Below are positions 9,059-17,677 of a DNA stretch of 55,771 nucleotides, in pieces. Every line of letters begins with the position of its first letter. Positions within the stretch are counted from its first letter, which is position 1. The translations under genes were made by a program, and so were the position numbers. Under the pieces are notes generated by a model. That model made no database searches. It saw only the letters and a list, made by a program, of their open reading frames with translations, and was not told where the DNA came from. This stretch comes from Gemmatimonadota bacterium (GTDB lineage: Bacteria; Latescibacterota; UBA2968; GCA-2709665), in NCBI GenBank assembly GCA_028873695.1, contig JAPPNU010000058.1, positions 1 through 55,771 of the forward strand. Direction: 5' to 3'.

Positions 9059-9557
9059 TTTAGGGGAACCCAAAAAAAACAGCCGGTTCCCGGTGGGGAT
9101 GGAGGCAAGGCCGGCCGTGCAAGTTCCAGCATGGATGGCGCAAGAGAGCACTCCACGGAGCATTCCGTGACAGTCCAACGGATCTTATCCGATTGGACCA
9201 GCCCCTGTCTGCGGCGGAACAGATTCGGGACTTCGGCAGGTTCACCCTTTCGCCGGTGTGCCGGATACGCCTCGCATTCACCGGGTACTGTTGAAAACCT
9301 GCGCCTCTACCCTTGCCTTTCGAAAAGAACAAATTAGACAATGGGCGGGTCCGTGTCAAGTGGAAAGATCGCGAGCGGGTCCTGAATCCGGCGCCTCGCG
9401 CAGGAAGAGGACGTGGTCGACGTCGGGAACGTGGATTTGCGGGCATGTTTTTCTTTCGCTCGTACGCTCCGTATCCTATATTCCTTCCTTCGTGTTTCGT
9501 CAATCTGCCGGTCGGAAACGGTTTCCCCGCCCGGTATCGTCCTATGGAAGGGTGATT
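9059..9557. other. Divergent intergenic region between dapA and the M16 pair
   Basis: About 500 bp without a supported gene. It contains a minus-strand promoter-like pair (9331-9359). On the plus side there is an AT-richer stretch around 9475-9510 (TATCCTATATTCCTTCC) that could hold the promoter of the M16 genes, but no convincing -35 accompanies it. Long open frames cross the region on both strands but lack homology and start signals. Confidence 0.5.
9331..9359 (-). promoter_or_regulatory. Sigma70-type promoter for the dapA transcription unit
   Basis: Reading the minus strand, TTGACA (9354-9359) and TAATTT (9331-9336) are separated by 17 bases. The -35 is a perfect consensus and the -10 matches at four of six positions. 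It faces dapA. The resulting leader would be about 450 nt and include the whole copy B element. Confidence 0.55.
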
Positions 9558-10796
9558 ATGCGTTCCCTTGAACCGCAGCGACACACCCTGAAGAACGGGA
9601 TTGAAGTCGTCGCCGAGTCCATGCCCGGCGCCCAATCCGTTGTGGTTGCCTTCCGGTTCGGATTCGGGGCGCGTGACGATCCTGCCGATCGGCTCGGGTT
9701 GGCATGGGTTGCGGAAGAGACGCTCTTCAAAGGAACGCCGAATCGGGACGCGCGCTCGATTTACGACGCATTCGATTCCCTCGGCGCGCGACGCGGATCG
9801 GCCACGGCCGTCGAATTCACGGAGTTCCATGCACAGCTCCTGCCCCGGCATTTTTCAGAGGGTTTGCGGCTCTACGCCGAGGTATTTTGCGGCGCGTCCT
9901 TTCCGGACGAACAGGTTGAGGTGGCGAAAACGCTTGCGCTGGAGGAACTCAAGCGCCTGGAAGACAATCCGACCCACCAGGTAATGTATCTGACCTATCA
10001 GGCCGCGTTGGGGGATCCGATGGGGCGCAATCCCCTGGGGAAAGCCCCGACGATCGCAGCGATCGAACCGGACGACGCGCGCGGGTTCTGGCGGCGGCTG
10101 TGCAGCCCCCGGCGTCTTTTCATCTCCGTTGCCGGCGGCCTCGAGACGGAAGCAATGTTCCGTGCGGTCGACGAGGCGTTCGGCGGCTGGGAGAGGTCCG
10201 GGCCTGCGGCCCGGGATCCGCTGCCGATTTCCGTGGCGGACCGGACGGTACACCATACCAAGCAGTCCGAACAGGCGCACATCTGTCTGCTCTTTTGCGC
10301 CGCGCCGCGGGGGCACGCACTCTATTACCCGACCCAACTCGCGGTTGCCGTACTCTCCGGCAGCGGGTCCAGCAGGCTGTTCACCGAGGTACGGGAGAAG
10401 CGGGGGCTGGCGTACAGCGTCTCGGCCTCCTATCGCGCCCGCCGAGGCGGCGGTCTGATCGCGCTGTATGCAGGTACCACGGCCGACCGTGCCGATGAAA
10501 CCCTCTCCGTGTGCCGGAGAGAGGTGGGGCGGGTTGCGGAGGACGTGACGCAGGCCGAACTCGACCGGGCAAAAACCGTCCTGAAGGGACAGTTGTTCAC
10601 AGCCGGTGATTTGCCCGAGGGTCGCGTGGGCAGTATGATGGACGGTCTGTTTATAAATGGGCGTCCGCGCTCCACAGGGCAGATCGCGGCGGGAATAGAC
10701 GGCGTGACGTTGGACCGGATATCAGCCAGCCTGGAGACGTTTCCACCGTCTCCTTCCACGATTGTGACCCTGGGGCCGCAGGCCCTGGAATCATAG
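9558..10796 (+). CDS. M16-family peptidase homologue lacking the zinc site (non-catalytic partner)
   Basis: 412 residues from the ATG at 9558, with GGAAGGGTG just upstream. It is a member of the pitrilysin/mitochondrial-processing-peptidase family by its two-lobe layout. At the position of the HxxEH zinc motif it reads WVAEE (residues 50-54), so it cannot bind zinc there. The C-terminal lobe keeps the family's R/Y element, visible as SSRLFTEVREKRGLAYSV. The next gene, 31 bp downstream, has the intact zinc motif but a degraded R/Y element. The two should therefore form a complementary heterodimer, as known for M16B pairs. No signal peptide is evident. Confidence 0.88.
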   Translation: MRSLEPQRHTLKNGIEVVAESMPGAQSVVVAFRFGFGARDDPADRLGLAWVAEETLFKGTPNRDARSIYDAFDSLGARRGSATAVEFTEFHAQLLPRHFSEGLRLYAEVFCGASFPDEQVEVAKTLALEELKRLEDNPTHQVMYLTYQAALGDPMGRNPLGKAPTIAAIEPDDARGFWRRLCSPRRLFISVAGGLETEAMFRAVDEAFGGWERSGPAARDPLPISVADRTVHHTKQSEQAHICLLFCAAPRGHALYYPTQLAVAVLSGSGSSRLFTEVREKRGLAYSVSASYRARRGGGLIALYAGTTADRADETLSVCRREVGRVAEDVTQAELDRAKTVLKGQLFTAGDLPEGRVGSMMDGLFINGRPRSTGQIAAGIDGVTLDRISASLETFPPSPSTIVTLGPQALES

Positions 10797-10827
10797 CGGG
10801 TCCGGTAGGGATTTACGGGAGATTTGC

Positions 10828-12060
10828 ATGCAGTCACCGTTTTCCACCCATACGCTCGACAACGGGCTTCGGCTGGTGTTCGAGTCGATTCCCAGGATCA
10901 ACTCCGCGGCGCTCGGATTCTACGTGCATACCGGCTCGCGGGACGAACCCGCTGAACTTGCCGGGGTGTCGCACTTTCTCGAACATATGTGTTTCAAGGG
11001 CACGGCCAACCGCGACTGGCGCCAGCTGAGTCTGGACGTCGACGATCTCGGCGCGATGTGGAACGCCTATACGTGGTGGGAGGGTACGGCCTATTTTCAC
11101 TGGGTGCAGAGCGAAAGGGCGGGAAGCTCGGCTGAGATCCTTGCGGACATGATGCGGTCCACGCTTCCGGAAGACCAGTTCGACATGGAGAAGAAGGTCA
11201 TTCTGGAAGAGATCGCGATGTATCGTGACCGGCCGGACGCGCTGATTATCGACGAGTTGATTCAGGAGGCATTCGCGGGGCATCCGCTCGGACAGAGCGT
11301 ACTGGGAACCGAGGACACGATCGGACCGATCTCCCGGGAGCAGATGGCGGACTATTTCACCAGGCGATACGCGCCGGATAATATGACGCTCGTCGTTACC
11401 GGCAGATTCGATCGGGACGCGATGATTCGCACGGCTGAACGGCATTGCGGCGGATGGGAACCGGGGAGGGCGACTCGTGAGCAGTTGAAGCCCTCGTTCC
11501 ACCCGAACACGCGCGTGCTGGAGCGCCCGAACGTGATCCGCGAGCATATCGCCCTTGCGTTTCCCGCACCCTGCGACTCGGATGACTGGGCGACGACCGC
11601 GGACCTGCTCGCGCACTATCTCGGCGCGGCCAGCAACAGCCGTCTCTACTGGTCGGTTGTACAGAAGGGGCTTGCCGACGAGGCCTCGGCGGATTTCTAC
11701 GGTTTCAGCGATACCGGCCTGTTCTACGTGTATATCTCCGTCGATCCGGAAAACGTCCCGCAGGTGCTCGAGATCGTGCGGAATGAAATCGGCGGCCTGA
11801 AGGAGGGCGTGGACGGAGACGCCCTTGCCAGATCCAGGACCAAACAGGCAACCGCTCTGGTCGTCGGCGGCGAACACGGACTCCGGCGTTTCTCACAGAT
11901 CGTCGGAAGCCTGAGTACGGATACGCCGCTGAAGACGTTGGAAGAAGAGTTGGCCGGGATCGACGCCGTTACGCCGGGCCGGGTGGCCGAATACCTGGAG
12001 CGTTACCCTCTCGATTGCGACCCGGCGGTGGTGGCGCTCGGGCCGTTGACATCCATCTGA
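10828..12060 (+). CDS. M16-family zinc peptidase (catalytic partner)
   Basis: 410 residues. The inverted zinc motif HFLEH is at 49-53, followed by the third ligand glutamate in EKKVILEEIAMYRDRP (about residue 129, the expected 76-residue spacing). The C-terminal region GAASNSRLYWSVVQKGLADE shows the family fold but lacks the arginine/tyrosine pair seen in the upstream homologue. The two genes are separated by 31 bp and should be co-transcribed and co-assemble. Substrates of bacterial M16B peptidases are mostly unknown peptides or propeptides. The gene converges on ispH; the gap (12061-12170) is G+C-rich with short palindromes but no clear T-tract terminator. Confidence 0.93.
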   Translation: MQSPFSTHTLDNGLRLVFESIPRINSAALGFYVHTGSRDEPAELAGVSHFLEHMCFKGTANRDWRQLSLDVDDLGAMWNAYTWWEGTAYFHWVQSERAGSSAEILADMMRSTLPEDQFDMEKKVILEEIAMYRDRPDALIIDELIQEAFAGHPLGQSVLGTEDTIGPISREQMADYFTRRYAPDNMTLVVTGRFDRDAMIRTAERHCGGWEPGRATREQLKPSFHPNTRVLERPNVIREHIALAFPAPCDSDDWATTADLLAHYLGAASNSRLYWSVVQKGLADEASADFYGFSDTGLFYVYISVDPENVPQVLEIVRNEIGGLKEGVDGDALARSRTKQATALVVGGEHGLRRFSQIVGSLSTDTPLKTLEEELAGIDAVTPGRVAEYLERYPLDCDPAVVALGPLTSI

Positions 12061-12170
12061 TTGTCGACGCCGCGGTTGGGCGACGCCCGTCGGGCGGCGG
12101 TGGCCAGCGCCGGGAAGGTGATTATCCGCGCCGGCGCGAAGAGCTGTGTCCGGGCGGGGGTTCGTAACGC

Positions 12171-13394
12171 TCAGGCGTAGCCGGCAAGGACGTCGTCGAG
12201 GGATCGGGTGGGTTCGAAAAAGGAAAGAACGCGCAGAAGCACGTCATCCACAATGGCGTCGGGGCACGACGCGCCGGACGTCAGCGCCACGCTCAGGGGG
12301 CGTTTGTCCGGCAGCCAGTCCGTTGTATGGGCGGCTTTTTTTTTGTCCAGACTGAAGTGGCGGATAAGGGATTCCGAACGGATTTCATCCGCGCCTTTGA
12401 TAAAATAGGTGGGCATCCGCTCGAGACAGAGTTCGACGATGTGCGACGTATTGGACGAGTTGTACCCGCCCACAACCAGCGCAAGATCCGCATCCTGTTC
12501 GATGAGTTCATACGTCGCGTTCTGGTTTTCATTGGTTGCGTAGCACAGCGTATCCGATGTGTCGGCGTAGTGTTTGCGGATGTTTTCCTCTCCGAAACGG
12601 TCCGCCAGCGCGTCTCGAAGGACTCTTGCGATGTGCCGCGTTTCGGTTGCCAGCATGGTTGTCTGATTGACGATTCCGACGCGATGCAGGTGCCGGTCCG
12701 GGTCGAAGCCTTCCGAGCACTTGTGGCCGAAGCGTTCTTCGAAAACGCGGCGGTCCGCCGTGCCCCTGATGACGTCGGCAAGCACGTGCGCCTCTTCCAT
12801 GTCCAGCACCACGACCGTTGGCGCGTTTCGGATGCTGTGTGAGAACGTGGCGCGTGTTTCCTGGTGGGTATCGTTGCCGTGTACGACCACGGAGAATCCC
12901 GACTCACCCAGTTTGGCGCTTCGGTTCCAGACCCGCTCCACAAAGGGGCAGGTTGTGTTGTAGGTGTAGGCGTCGATGCCGCGGGACGCAAGGGCCTCCT
13001 GGATCTCAACCGTGGTACCGAATGCTGGAACCACGACGATATCTTCCGGCGCAAGGTAATTCCACGGGATGAGCTGCATTCCGTACGGGTCGAAGATAAA
13101 CTCGACGCCCCTGTCCTTGAGGTCGTTGTTGACGTTTGGATTGTGAATCATTTCGTTCAGGAAATAGATGCGCCGGTCGGGGTGCTCCTCGAGCGTCCGG
13201 TACGCGATTTCAATGGCGTTTTCCACGCCGAAACAAAACCCGAAATGACGGGCCAGCAGAAATCGGACCGGGCCGAAGTCGAGCACTGAGGGCGAAAAGT
13301 CCCGTTTGCGCATGTCCTGCATCTGCCGGTACGCCTTCACGCGCGAAATTACCGGACTCTTGTAAAACTCAGGAATGTCGAATTTGCGTGCCAT
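12171..13394 (-). CDS. ispH: 4-hydroxy-3-methylbut-2-enyl diphosphate reductase, long form
   Basis: 407 residues. IspH carries out the last step of the MEP isoprenoid pathway, making IPP and DMAPP with a 4Fe-4S cluster. The three cluster cysteines are seen in FGFCFGVENA (Cys54), NTTCPF (Cys149) and SGASCPDA (about Cys377). The HNPNVNNDL segment at 84-92 carries the conserved histidine. E. coli IspH has 316 residues; the N-terminal extension of about 40 residues and internal insertions resemble the cyanobacterial/plant form. The ATG at 13394 is the only early start. It stands alone on its strand apart from the distant dut gene. Confidence 0.95.
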   Translation of the reverse strand: MARKFDIPEFYKSPVISRVKAYRQMQDMRKRDFSPSVLDFGPVRFLLARHFGFCFGVENAIEIAYRTLEEHPDRRIYFLNEMIHNPNVNNDLKDRGVEFIFDPYGMQLIPWNYLAPEDIVVVPAFGTTVEIQEALASRGIDAYTYNTTCPFVERVWNRSAKLGESGFSVVVHGNDTHQETRATFSHSIRNAPTVVVLDMEEAHVLADVIRGTADRRVFEERFGHKCSEGFDPDRHLHRVGIVNQTTMLATETRHIARVLRDALADRFGEENIRKHYADTSDTLCYATNENQNATYELIEQDADLALVVGGYNSSNTSHIVELCLERMPTYFIKGADEIRSESLIRHFSLDKKKAAHTTDWLPDKRPLSVALTSGASCPDAIVDDVLLRVLSFFEPTRSLDDVLAGYA

Positions 13395-13809
13395 GGCAAA
13401 CCAGGATTCTTATGTTTTCGTGGACGTTATTACGGGGAGCGTTAAATAGTCGACGTTACCAGCCTTAATTCGAACGAAAACAACCGTTAATTTACCACAA
13501 ATAGCACAAAAGGCACAGAAGGACCAAAAGCCAACCAGTTTGATGATTCGCCAACCGTCCGGATGGAATCTGGGCGGTGCTCGTTACCCCCACTCAGTCG
13601 GTCACAAAATACAACCCTTCCCATTTTGTGTTTTTGTGCCTTTTGTGGCTATTGCTTTTGGTGGATCAATGGCTAAAAGAAGCACATAAGGCACAGAATC
13701 GGGTCGTCTCGTCGCGGTACCGCGTTGCGGAATCCGCGGAGATAAATGGTCGTGGAGTCCCCACGCCCGGTAACGCGTCGGGGTCTTCTTTGTCTGCTGC
13801 TCCTGCGGC
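13395..13809. repeat. Intergenic stretch with CACAAAA/GCACAAAA-type repeats
   Basis: 415 bp without a gene between ispH and dut. It carries three copies of a degenerate A-rich motif: about 13492-13530 (CACAAATAGCACAAAAGGCA), an inverted copy at about 13621-13655 (TTTTGTGCCTTTTGTGGC) and a weaker one at about 13676-13702 (AGCACATAAGGCACAGAA). The first two could pair into a long hairpin. A related stretch is at 50334-50372. No transposase or known RNA is recognisable. Confidence 0.65.
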
Positions 13810-14223
13810 TCACTCCTGACCGGTGCTGCCGAACCCGCCGCGGTCGGTTGCGCCGAGGTGTTCCGTTTCATCCCAGTCGGCCTGGACGATGCGGACGAAG
13901 ATCCCCTGCGCGAGCCGTTCCCGTCGCCGGACGCTCACCGGGCCGTCTGTAAAGTTGTAGACCTGGACGTGGATCTCGTCATTGGGCCCGCGGTAATCCT
14001 GATCGACAATGCCTACGCCGTTCGGCACCATCAGGCCCTTTCTGTCCGGCAGGCTGCTTCGGGCGGCGAGCAGGAGCATGTGCCCCGGAGGAACGGCAAC
14101 GATGAGATTGGCCGGGACAAGGCGGATTTCGCCCGGCGGGACCACGACGTCCTTCCTGCAGAGCAGATCGAATCCGACCGAGCCGGGAGTCTGATGGCGC
14201 GGCAGGGGGAGCGACGGGTCCAC
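13810..14223 (-). CDS. dut: Deoxyuridine 5'-triphosphate nucleotidohydrolase
   Basis: At least 137 residues from a GTG at 14223. The enzyme hydrolyses dUTP to dUMP and pyrophosphate, usually as a trimer. Conserved dUTPase blocks appear in order: PGSVGFDLL, ARSSLPDRKGL, GVGIVDQDYRGP and, at the C-terminus, GGFGSTGQ. The start is uncertain. The homologous first strand (KKIRIRRVDPSLPLP) begins upstream of the GTG, yet no ATG, GTG or TTG lies between it and the stop at about 14318; CTG (14259) or ATT (about 14307) are the only near-cognate options. A strong promoter ends just upstream, at 14314-14342. Gene identity is secure; the N-terminus is not. Confidence 0.9.
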   Translation of the reverse strand: MDPSLPLPRHQTPGSVGFDLLCRKDVVVPPGEIRLVPANLIVAVPPGHMLLLAARSSLPDRKGLMVPNGVGIVDQDYRGPNDEIHVQVYNFTDGPVSVRRRERLAQGIFVRIVQADWDETEHLGATDRGGFGSTGQE

Positions 14224-14313
14224 CCGTCTGATCCGGATTTTCTTGACGTACTCGCCCAGCGTCGCACTTTCTTTGTCGAGGGGCTGCCTGGGAGCGGGTT
14301 TATCAATGAAACC

Positions 14314-14342
14314 ATATTAACCATCCTCACGATTGCTGTCAA
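14314..14342 (-). promoter_or_regulatory. Strong sigma70-type promoter for dut
   Basis: On the minus strand TTGACA (14337-14342) and TAATAT (14314-14319) are separated by exactly 17 bases. The -35 matches the consensus fully and the -10 at five of six positions. Transcription should begin near 14307, about 85 bases before the annotated GTG. Confidence 0.75.
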
Positions 14343-14510
14343 CAGTTTTCCTGAAATTGACGCAGGAAACCGTTGATACGGACTGTTGTTATGGCTTGAC
14401 TTTCCAGTACCCCGTTGCAATCATATACGGCGTTGTTCCGGCGCGTTCAAACGCCCGCGGACGGCAACGCGTCGCCGCGGTCGAAGCCCGTTCTGAAGAC
14501 TGGATGAGAG

Positions 14511-16496
14511 ATGGAAGATCGTTTCGAGCATTGGAAGCGTTATTTGCTGCCGCTTCCACATGAAATCACGTTCGAGGGGGACGTCGAATGCCGTCCGGAG
14601 GCGGTTCTGTTTGAGGTAAAACCGGGGTCGGAACCGGCCGGGAAGAATGCGGCGGCGATGCTGGAAGCGCTGTGCCTGCCTGAAGCACGGGACGCCACGC
14701 ACGCGGGGGCCGAGGAGGCGCCCGACAAGCCCCCCGGCGGCGCATTTGTCATTTCGATCGGCCTGGTGGATGGCGGGCCGGATGCCGACAGGCTGAGAAG
14801 ATTGCCGAATTGCGAGCAGGCATATACGATCCGTCCGGAGGGGCGGCGTCTGGTGCTGGCCGCGCTGTCCGGACGCGGGATCATGTACGCGGCCCGCACC
14901 CTTCACCAACTCCTCGAACCGGGTCTGTCGCCCGGCAGGATCCGGATTCCGCTCGTTTCGGTGACCGATTGGCCGGACCTGGACGAACGGGGCATGTGGA
15001 ACTTTCCGGCGCCGGAGGAATGGATCCCCTGGATGGCGTCGATGAAATTGAACTACGGCAAGATGGACTCTACCGAACTGTCGACGGTGGTGCGCGGGAA
15101 ACCCAACCACGCCCGAATCGATCGTGCGCTTATGGAAAGGGCGCGACTGCTCGGGTTCAACTACGTTCCGCTCATCACCCATCTGAACTTCCTGCATGAC
15201 CGCGGCCTGTACCGTGCCTATCCCGAACTGGCGGGTAAGGGCGACGGCGCGCTGGCGGGGCGGTATTTCGCCCACAAGCAAGGCAACCGGCACCGGGCGC
15301 CGTGCGCGTCCAATCCCTTGCTGGTGGATATCCTGGAAGAGTGGATGGCGGACATCGCCTCACAGGGCGCGTCGGAGGTGGGTTGCTGGCTGACCGAGAG
15401 GCCCGCCCAGTGTGGCTGTAACGACTGCACGGCCCAGGGGCAGTTCGTACTCGAATCCCGGGCCTTTGTGAATGCCTGGAAGCGGATTCGACCGCGGTTT
15501 CCTCACTTCGCCCTTCGCATCTTTCTGTCCACGACGACGTCGGAGCGGGATTACCGCGTCCTGGCGGAGTTGCCTCCGGAGGTGAAGGTGGCGCGGGCAT
15601 GCGCTACCGGTATGGAACGCGTGCTGCATCTGCCCCGGGATCTCACGGCCAATCCCCTGCTGGATTATCACGCGTCGCAGGGACGATGGATCGCGAGCTA
15701 CGACGTGCCCGTCAATGCGAACGGACGGGTGGAGACCCCCGAATTCAAGGTGCCGCAGTCCTCGCCGCACCGGATCCGGGACTTTGTGGGCCATCTGATT
15801 CGACGGCAGTACAGCGGAGCCTTCGGGATGATGGCGTGGGCGACCTGTGGACGGGAGACGTGCGGATACAACGTCGCGGCCCTGGCGGAGTATGCCTGGA
15901 ACCTGAACGGGCGCACCGAAAAGGAGTTCGCAATCGCGTGGGCCACGAGGGAAGGGTTCGCCAACGTCGAGGCGTTCGCGGACTGGTCGGAACTGACGGG
16001 ACCCGTCGCGTTCGACGTCTACGATTCCGATTTTCCGGTCTGTTATTCCTGGGGGAAGGCGGTTGAGATGATTCGCCGGAAAGAACGACCGTATCTCGGA
16101 GAGGGTATGTTCCGGTATTACGATAGTGAAGCGTCCTTCGAGGAAAAGGTCGACGCGTGCCGACGGGCAATTCGGATTGCTTCCGAATTCGAGCGCCCGG
16201 ATTGCGCCAATGAGACCCGCGTCGTCATGACCTACGTGGAACTTGCCCGGCGCGTCTATTGCGTTGCGGAGCGGGTGGCGACGGATGACCTGGCCGACCC
16301 TGACGTTCAGGCCGAACTTCAGGCGGCACTCGAGTCGCTCGAGGCTGCGGGCGAGGCGAACGTCGCCGCGATCCGGCACTGGCGCGAGACGCTTGGGCCC
16401 GAGCCGTGGCACTCTCGGGTCCACGACGCGATCCGGGGCACGGAGACAACCGTTCGCGAAATCGCACGGTTCCTGCGCGAGCGGTACATCAATTAG
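14511..16496 (+). CDS. Glycoside-hydrolase-like protein with GH20-type N-terminal domain
   Basis: 661 residues. The N-terminal 130 residues end in the pattern of the hexosaminidase (GH20b) accessory domain, seen as EQAYTIRPEGRRLVLAAL then GRGIMYAARTLHQLL. Next comes a barrel-like region starting with VSVTDWPDLDERGMWNF. A cysteine-bearing segment WLTERPAQCGCNDC (about residue 305) recalls domains of the DUF4838/GH20-like type. The usual GH20 catalytic Asp-Glu pair could not be placed with confidence. No signal peptide is visible, so it may act on cytosolic sugar conjugates. It is the first gene of a co-directional run with a dehydrogenase, a peptidase-acetyltransferase fusion and an aminotransferase. 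Substrate unknown; an amino-sugar glycoside is a reasonable guess. Confidence 0.65.
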   Translation: MEDRFEHWKRYLLPLPHEITFEGDVECRPEAVLFEVKPGSEPAGKNAAAMLEALCLPEARDATHAGAEEAPDKPPGGAFVISIGLVDGGPDADRLRRLPNCEQAYTIRPEGRRLVLAALSGRGIMYAARTLHQLLEPGLSPGRIRIPLVSVTDWPDLDERGMWNFPAPEEWIPWMASMKLNYGKMDSTELSTVVRGKPNHARIDRALMERARLLGFNYVPLITHLNFLHDRGLYRAYPELAGKGDGALAGRYFAHKQGNRHRAPCASNPLLVDILEEWMADIASQGASEVGCWLTERPAQCGCNDCTAQGQFVLESRAFVNAWKRIRPRFPHFALRIFLSTTTSERDYRVLAELPPEVKVARACATGMERVLHLPRDLTANPLLDYHASQGRWIASYDVPVNANGRVETPEFKVPQSSPHRIRDFVGHLIRRQYSGAFGMMAWATCGRETCGYNVAALAEYAWNLNGRTEKEFAIAWATREGFANVEAFADWSELTGPVAFDVYDSDFPVCYSWGKAVEMIRRKERPYLGEGMFRYYDSEASFEEKVDACRRAIRIASEFERPDCANETRVVMTYVELARRVYCVAERVATDDLADPDVQAELQAALESLEAAGEANVAAIRHWRETLGPEPWHSRVHDAIRGTETTVREIARFLRERYIN

Positions 16497-16529
16497 AAGG
16501 ATGCAGACAACACGATTCGGGGAACTTCG

Positions 16530-17585
16530 ATGCCGATCTTTTCACATCGCAAACTCAGACAGTGCGGATACGCGATTTTCGAGGCCGCGGGACTGCCGGA
16601 GGATCAGGCGCGGATCGTTACGGACCATCTTGTGGATGCGAACCTGGTGGGACACGATTCCCATGGGATCATGCGGATGCCGGGCTACGCGCGCGGCGTC
16701 CGGGGCGGTGCAATCAAACCCGCCGGAGGCCACAGGGTCGTCCGGGAAACGCGGGTTTCAATGACCATCGACGCGGGCGGCGGAATCGGAATCGCGGTGG
16801 CCGGTCTGGCGATGCGTATGGCGGTCGAACGGGCTCTCGAGCACACGATCGGGGCGGTTGCCGTCCATCGTTCGGGCCACATCGGCCGGCTGGGAGACTT
16901 CCCGACAATCGCTGCGGAACGGGACTGTATCGGCATCCTGATGTTGAACGGCGGGGGGCGGTTCACGGCGCCGTTCGGCGGGACAGGCCGGCGGCTGCCG
17001 CCCAACCCGATCGCGATCGGCGTGCCCACGGAAGACGGGCCGCCGATGACGCTGGATATCACGACGAGCATCGCCGCCGGCGGCAAGGTCGATATGTGCC
17101 GCGTGAGGAAACAGGTCTTGCCCGAGAACTGGATGGTGGACCGGGACGGCAACACGGTAACCGACCCCGAGGAATTCTATGCCGGAAACGCGGCCATGCT
17201 GCCCCTTGGGGGGCCCGCCGGCCACAAGGGGTACGGCCTCGCGATGATGATCGACGCCATTGCGGGCGGTCTCTCCTGGGCCGGGTGCAGCGCGGAGGAG
17301 CCCACGCGCGGCGGGAGCGGATATCTGGCGCTCGCCATCAAGATCGAGAGCTTCGTCGACGTGGGCGACTTCAAGTCAGAGGTGCGGAAACTGATCGACT
17401 GGGTGAAGTCGTCGCCGGCGATGCCGGGCGTGGAACGGATCTACGTACCGGGAGAGATTGAATCCGAGACTCGAAAGCGGCGGGAGTCGGAGGGCGTGTC
17501 CCTGGAGGAGGCGACGTGGTCGGAGATTCGCTCCGTGGCCGGGGAACTCGGCGTGGCGCTGACGGAAACGGGCGCCGTGGCGTAA
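16530..17585 (+). CDS. Ldh-family (malate/L-lactate dehydrogenase type 2) oxidoreductase
   Basis: 351 residues, the standard length of the LDH2/MDH2 family of NAD(P)-dependent 2-hydroxyacid dehydrogenases, which are unrelated to classical lactate dehydrogenase. Typical blocks are present: HDSHGIMRMPGY near residue 42, VHRSGHIGRLG near 115, DITTSIAAGGKV near 177, and GGPAGHKGYGLAMMID near 230. It starts 33 bp after the glycoside-hydrolase-like gene and is probably co-transcribed with it. The substrate of such enzymes ranges over malate, sulfolactate, ureidoglycolate and sugar acids, and cannot be chosen here. Confidence 0.87.
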   Translation: MPIFSHRKLRQCGYAIFEAAGLPEDQARIVTDHLVDANLVGHDSHGIMRMPGYARGVRGGAIKPAGGHRVVRETRVSMTIDAGGGIGIAVAGLAMRMAVERALEHTIGAVAVHRSGHIGRLGDFPTIAAERDCIGILMLNGGGRFTAPFGGTGRRLPPNPIAIGVPTEDGPPMTLDITTSIAAGGKVDMCRVRKQVLPENWMVDRDGNTVTDPEEFYAGNAAMLPLGGPAGHKGYGLAMMIDAIAGGLSWAGCSAEEPTRGGSGYLALAIKIESFVDVGDFKSEVRKLIDWVKSSPAMPGVERIYVPGEIESETRKRRESEGVSLEEATWSEIRSVAGELGVALTETGAVA

Positions 17586-17677
17586 GAAGCTGTCCAAAAA
17601 ACCCGGCGGTCTTCGCTCGCGCTTGGGAACTCACCGGCAACTTATACAACCTCTAACTTTCACGATGGAGATTTCAT

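Noticed and set aside
8875..9156. N-terminal extension of DapA reading through the 160-bp element
   Set aside because: The start at 8874 has a strong ribosome-binding site and gives a family-like N-terminus; the extension only translates the repeat.
9258..9557. 100-residue N-terminal extension of the first M16 protein
   Set aside because: The sequence is unlike any peptidase or signal peptide, and the ATG at 9558 has a good ribosome-binding site.
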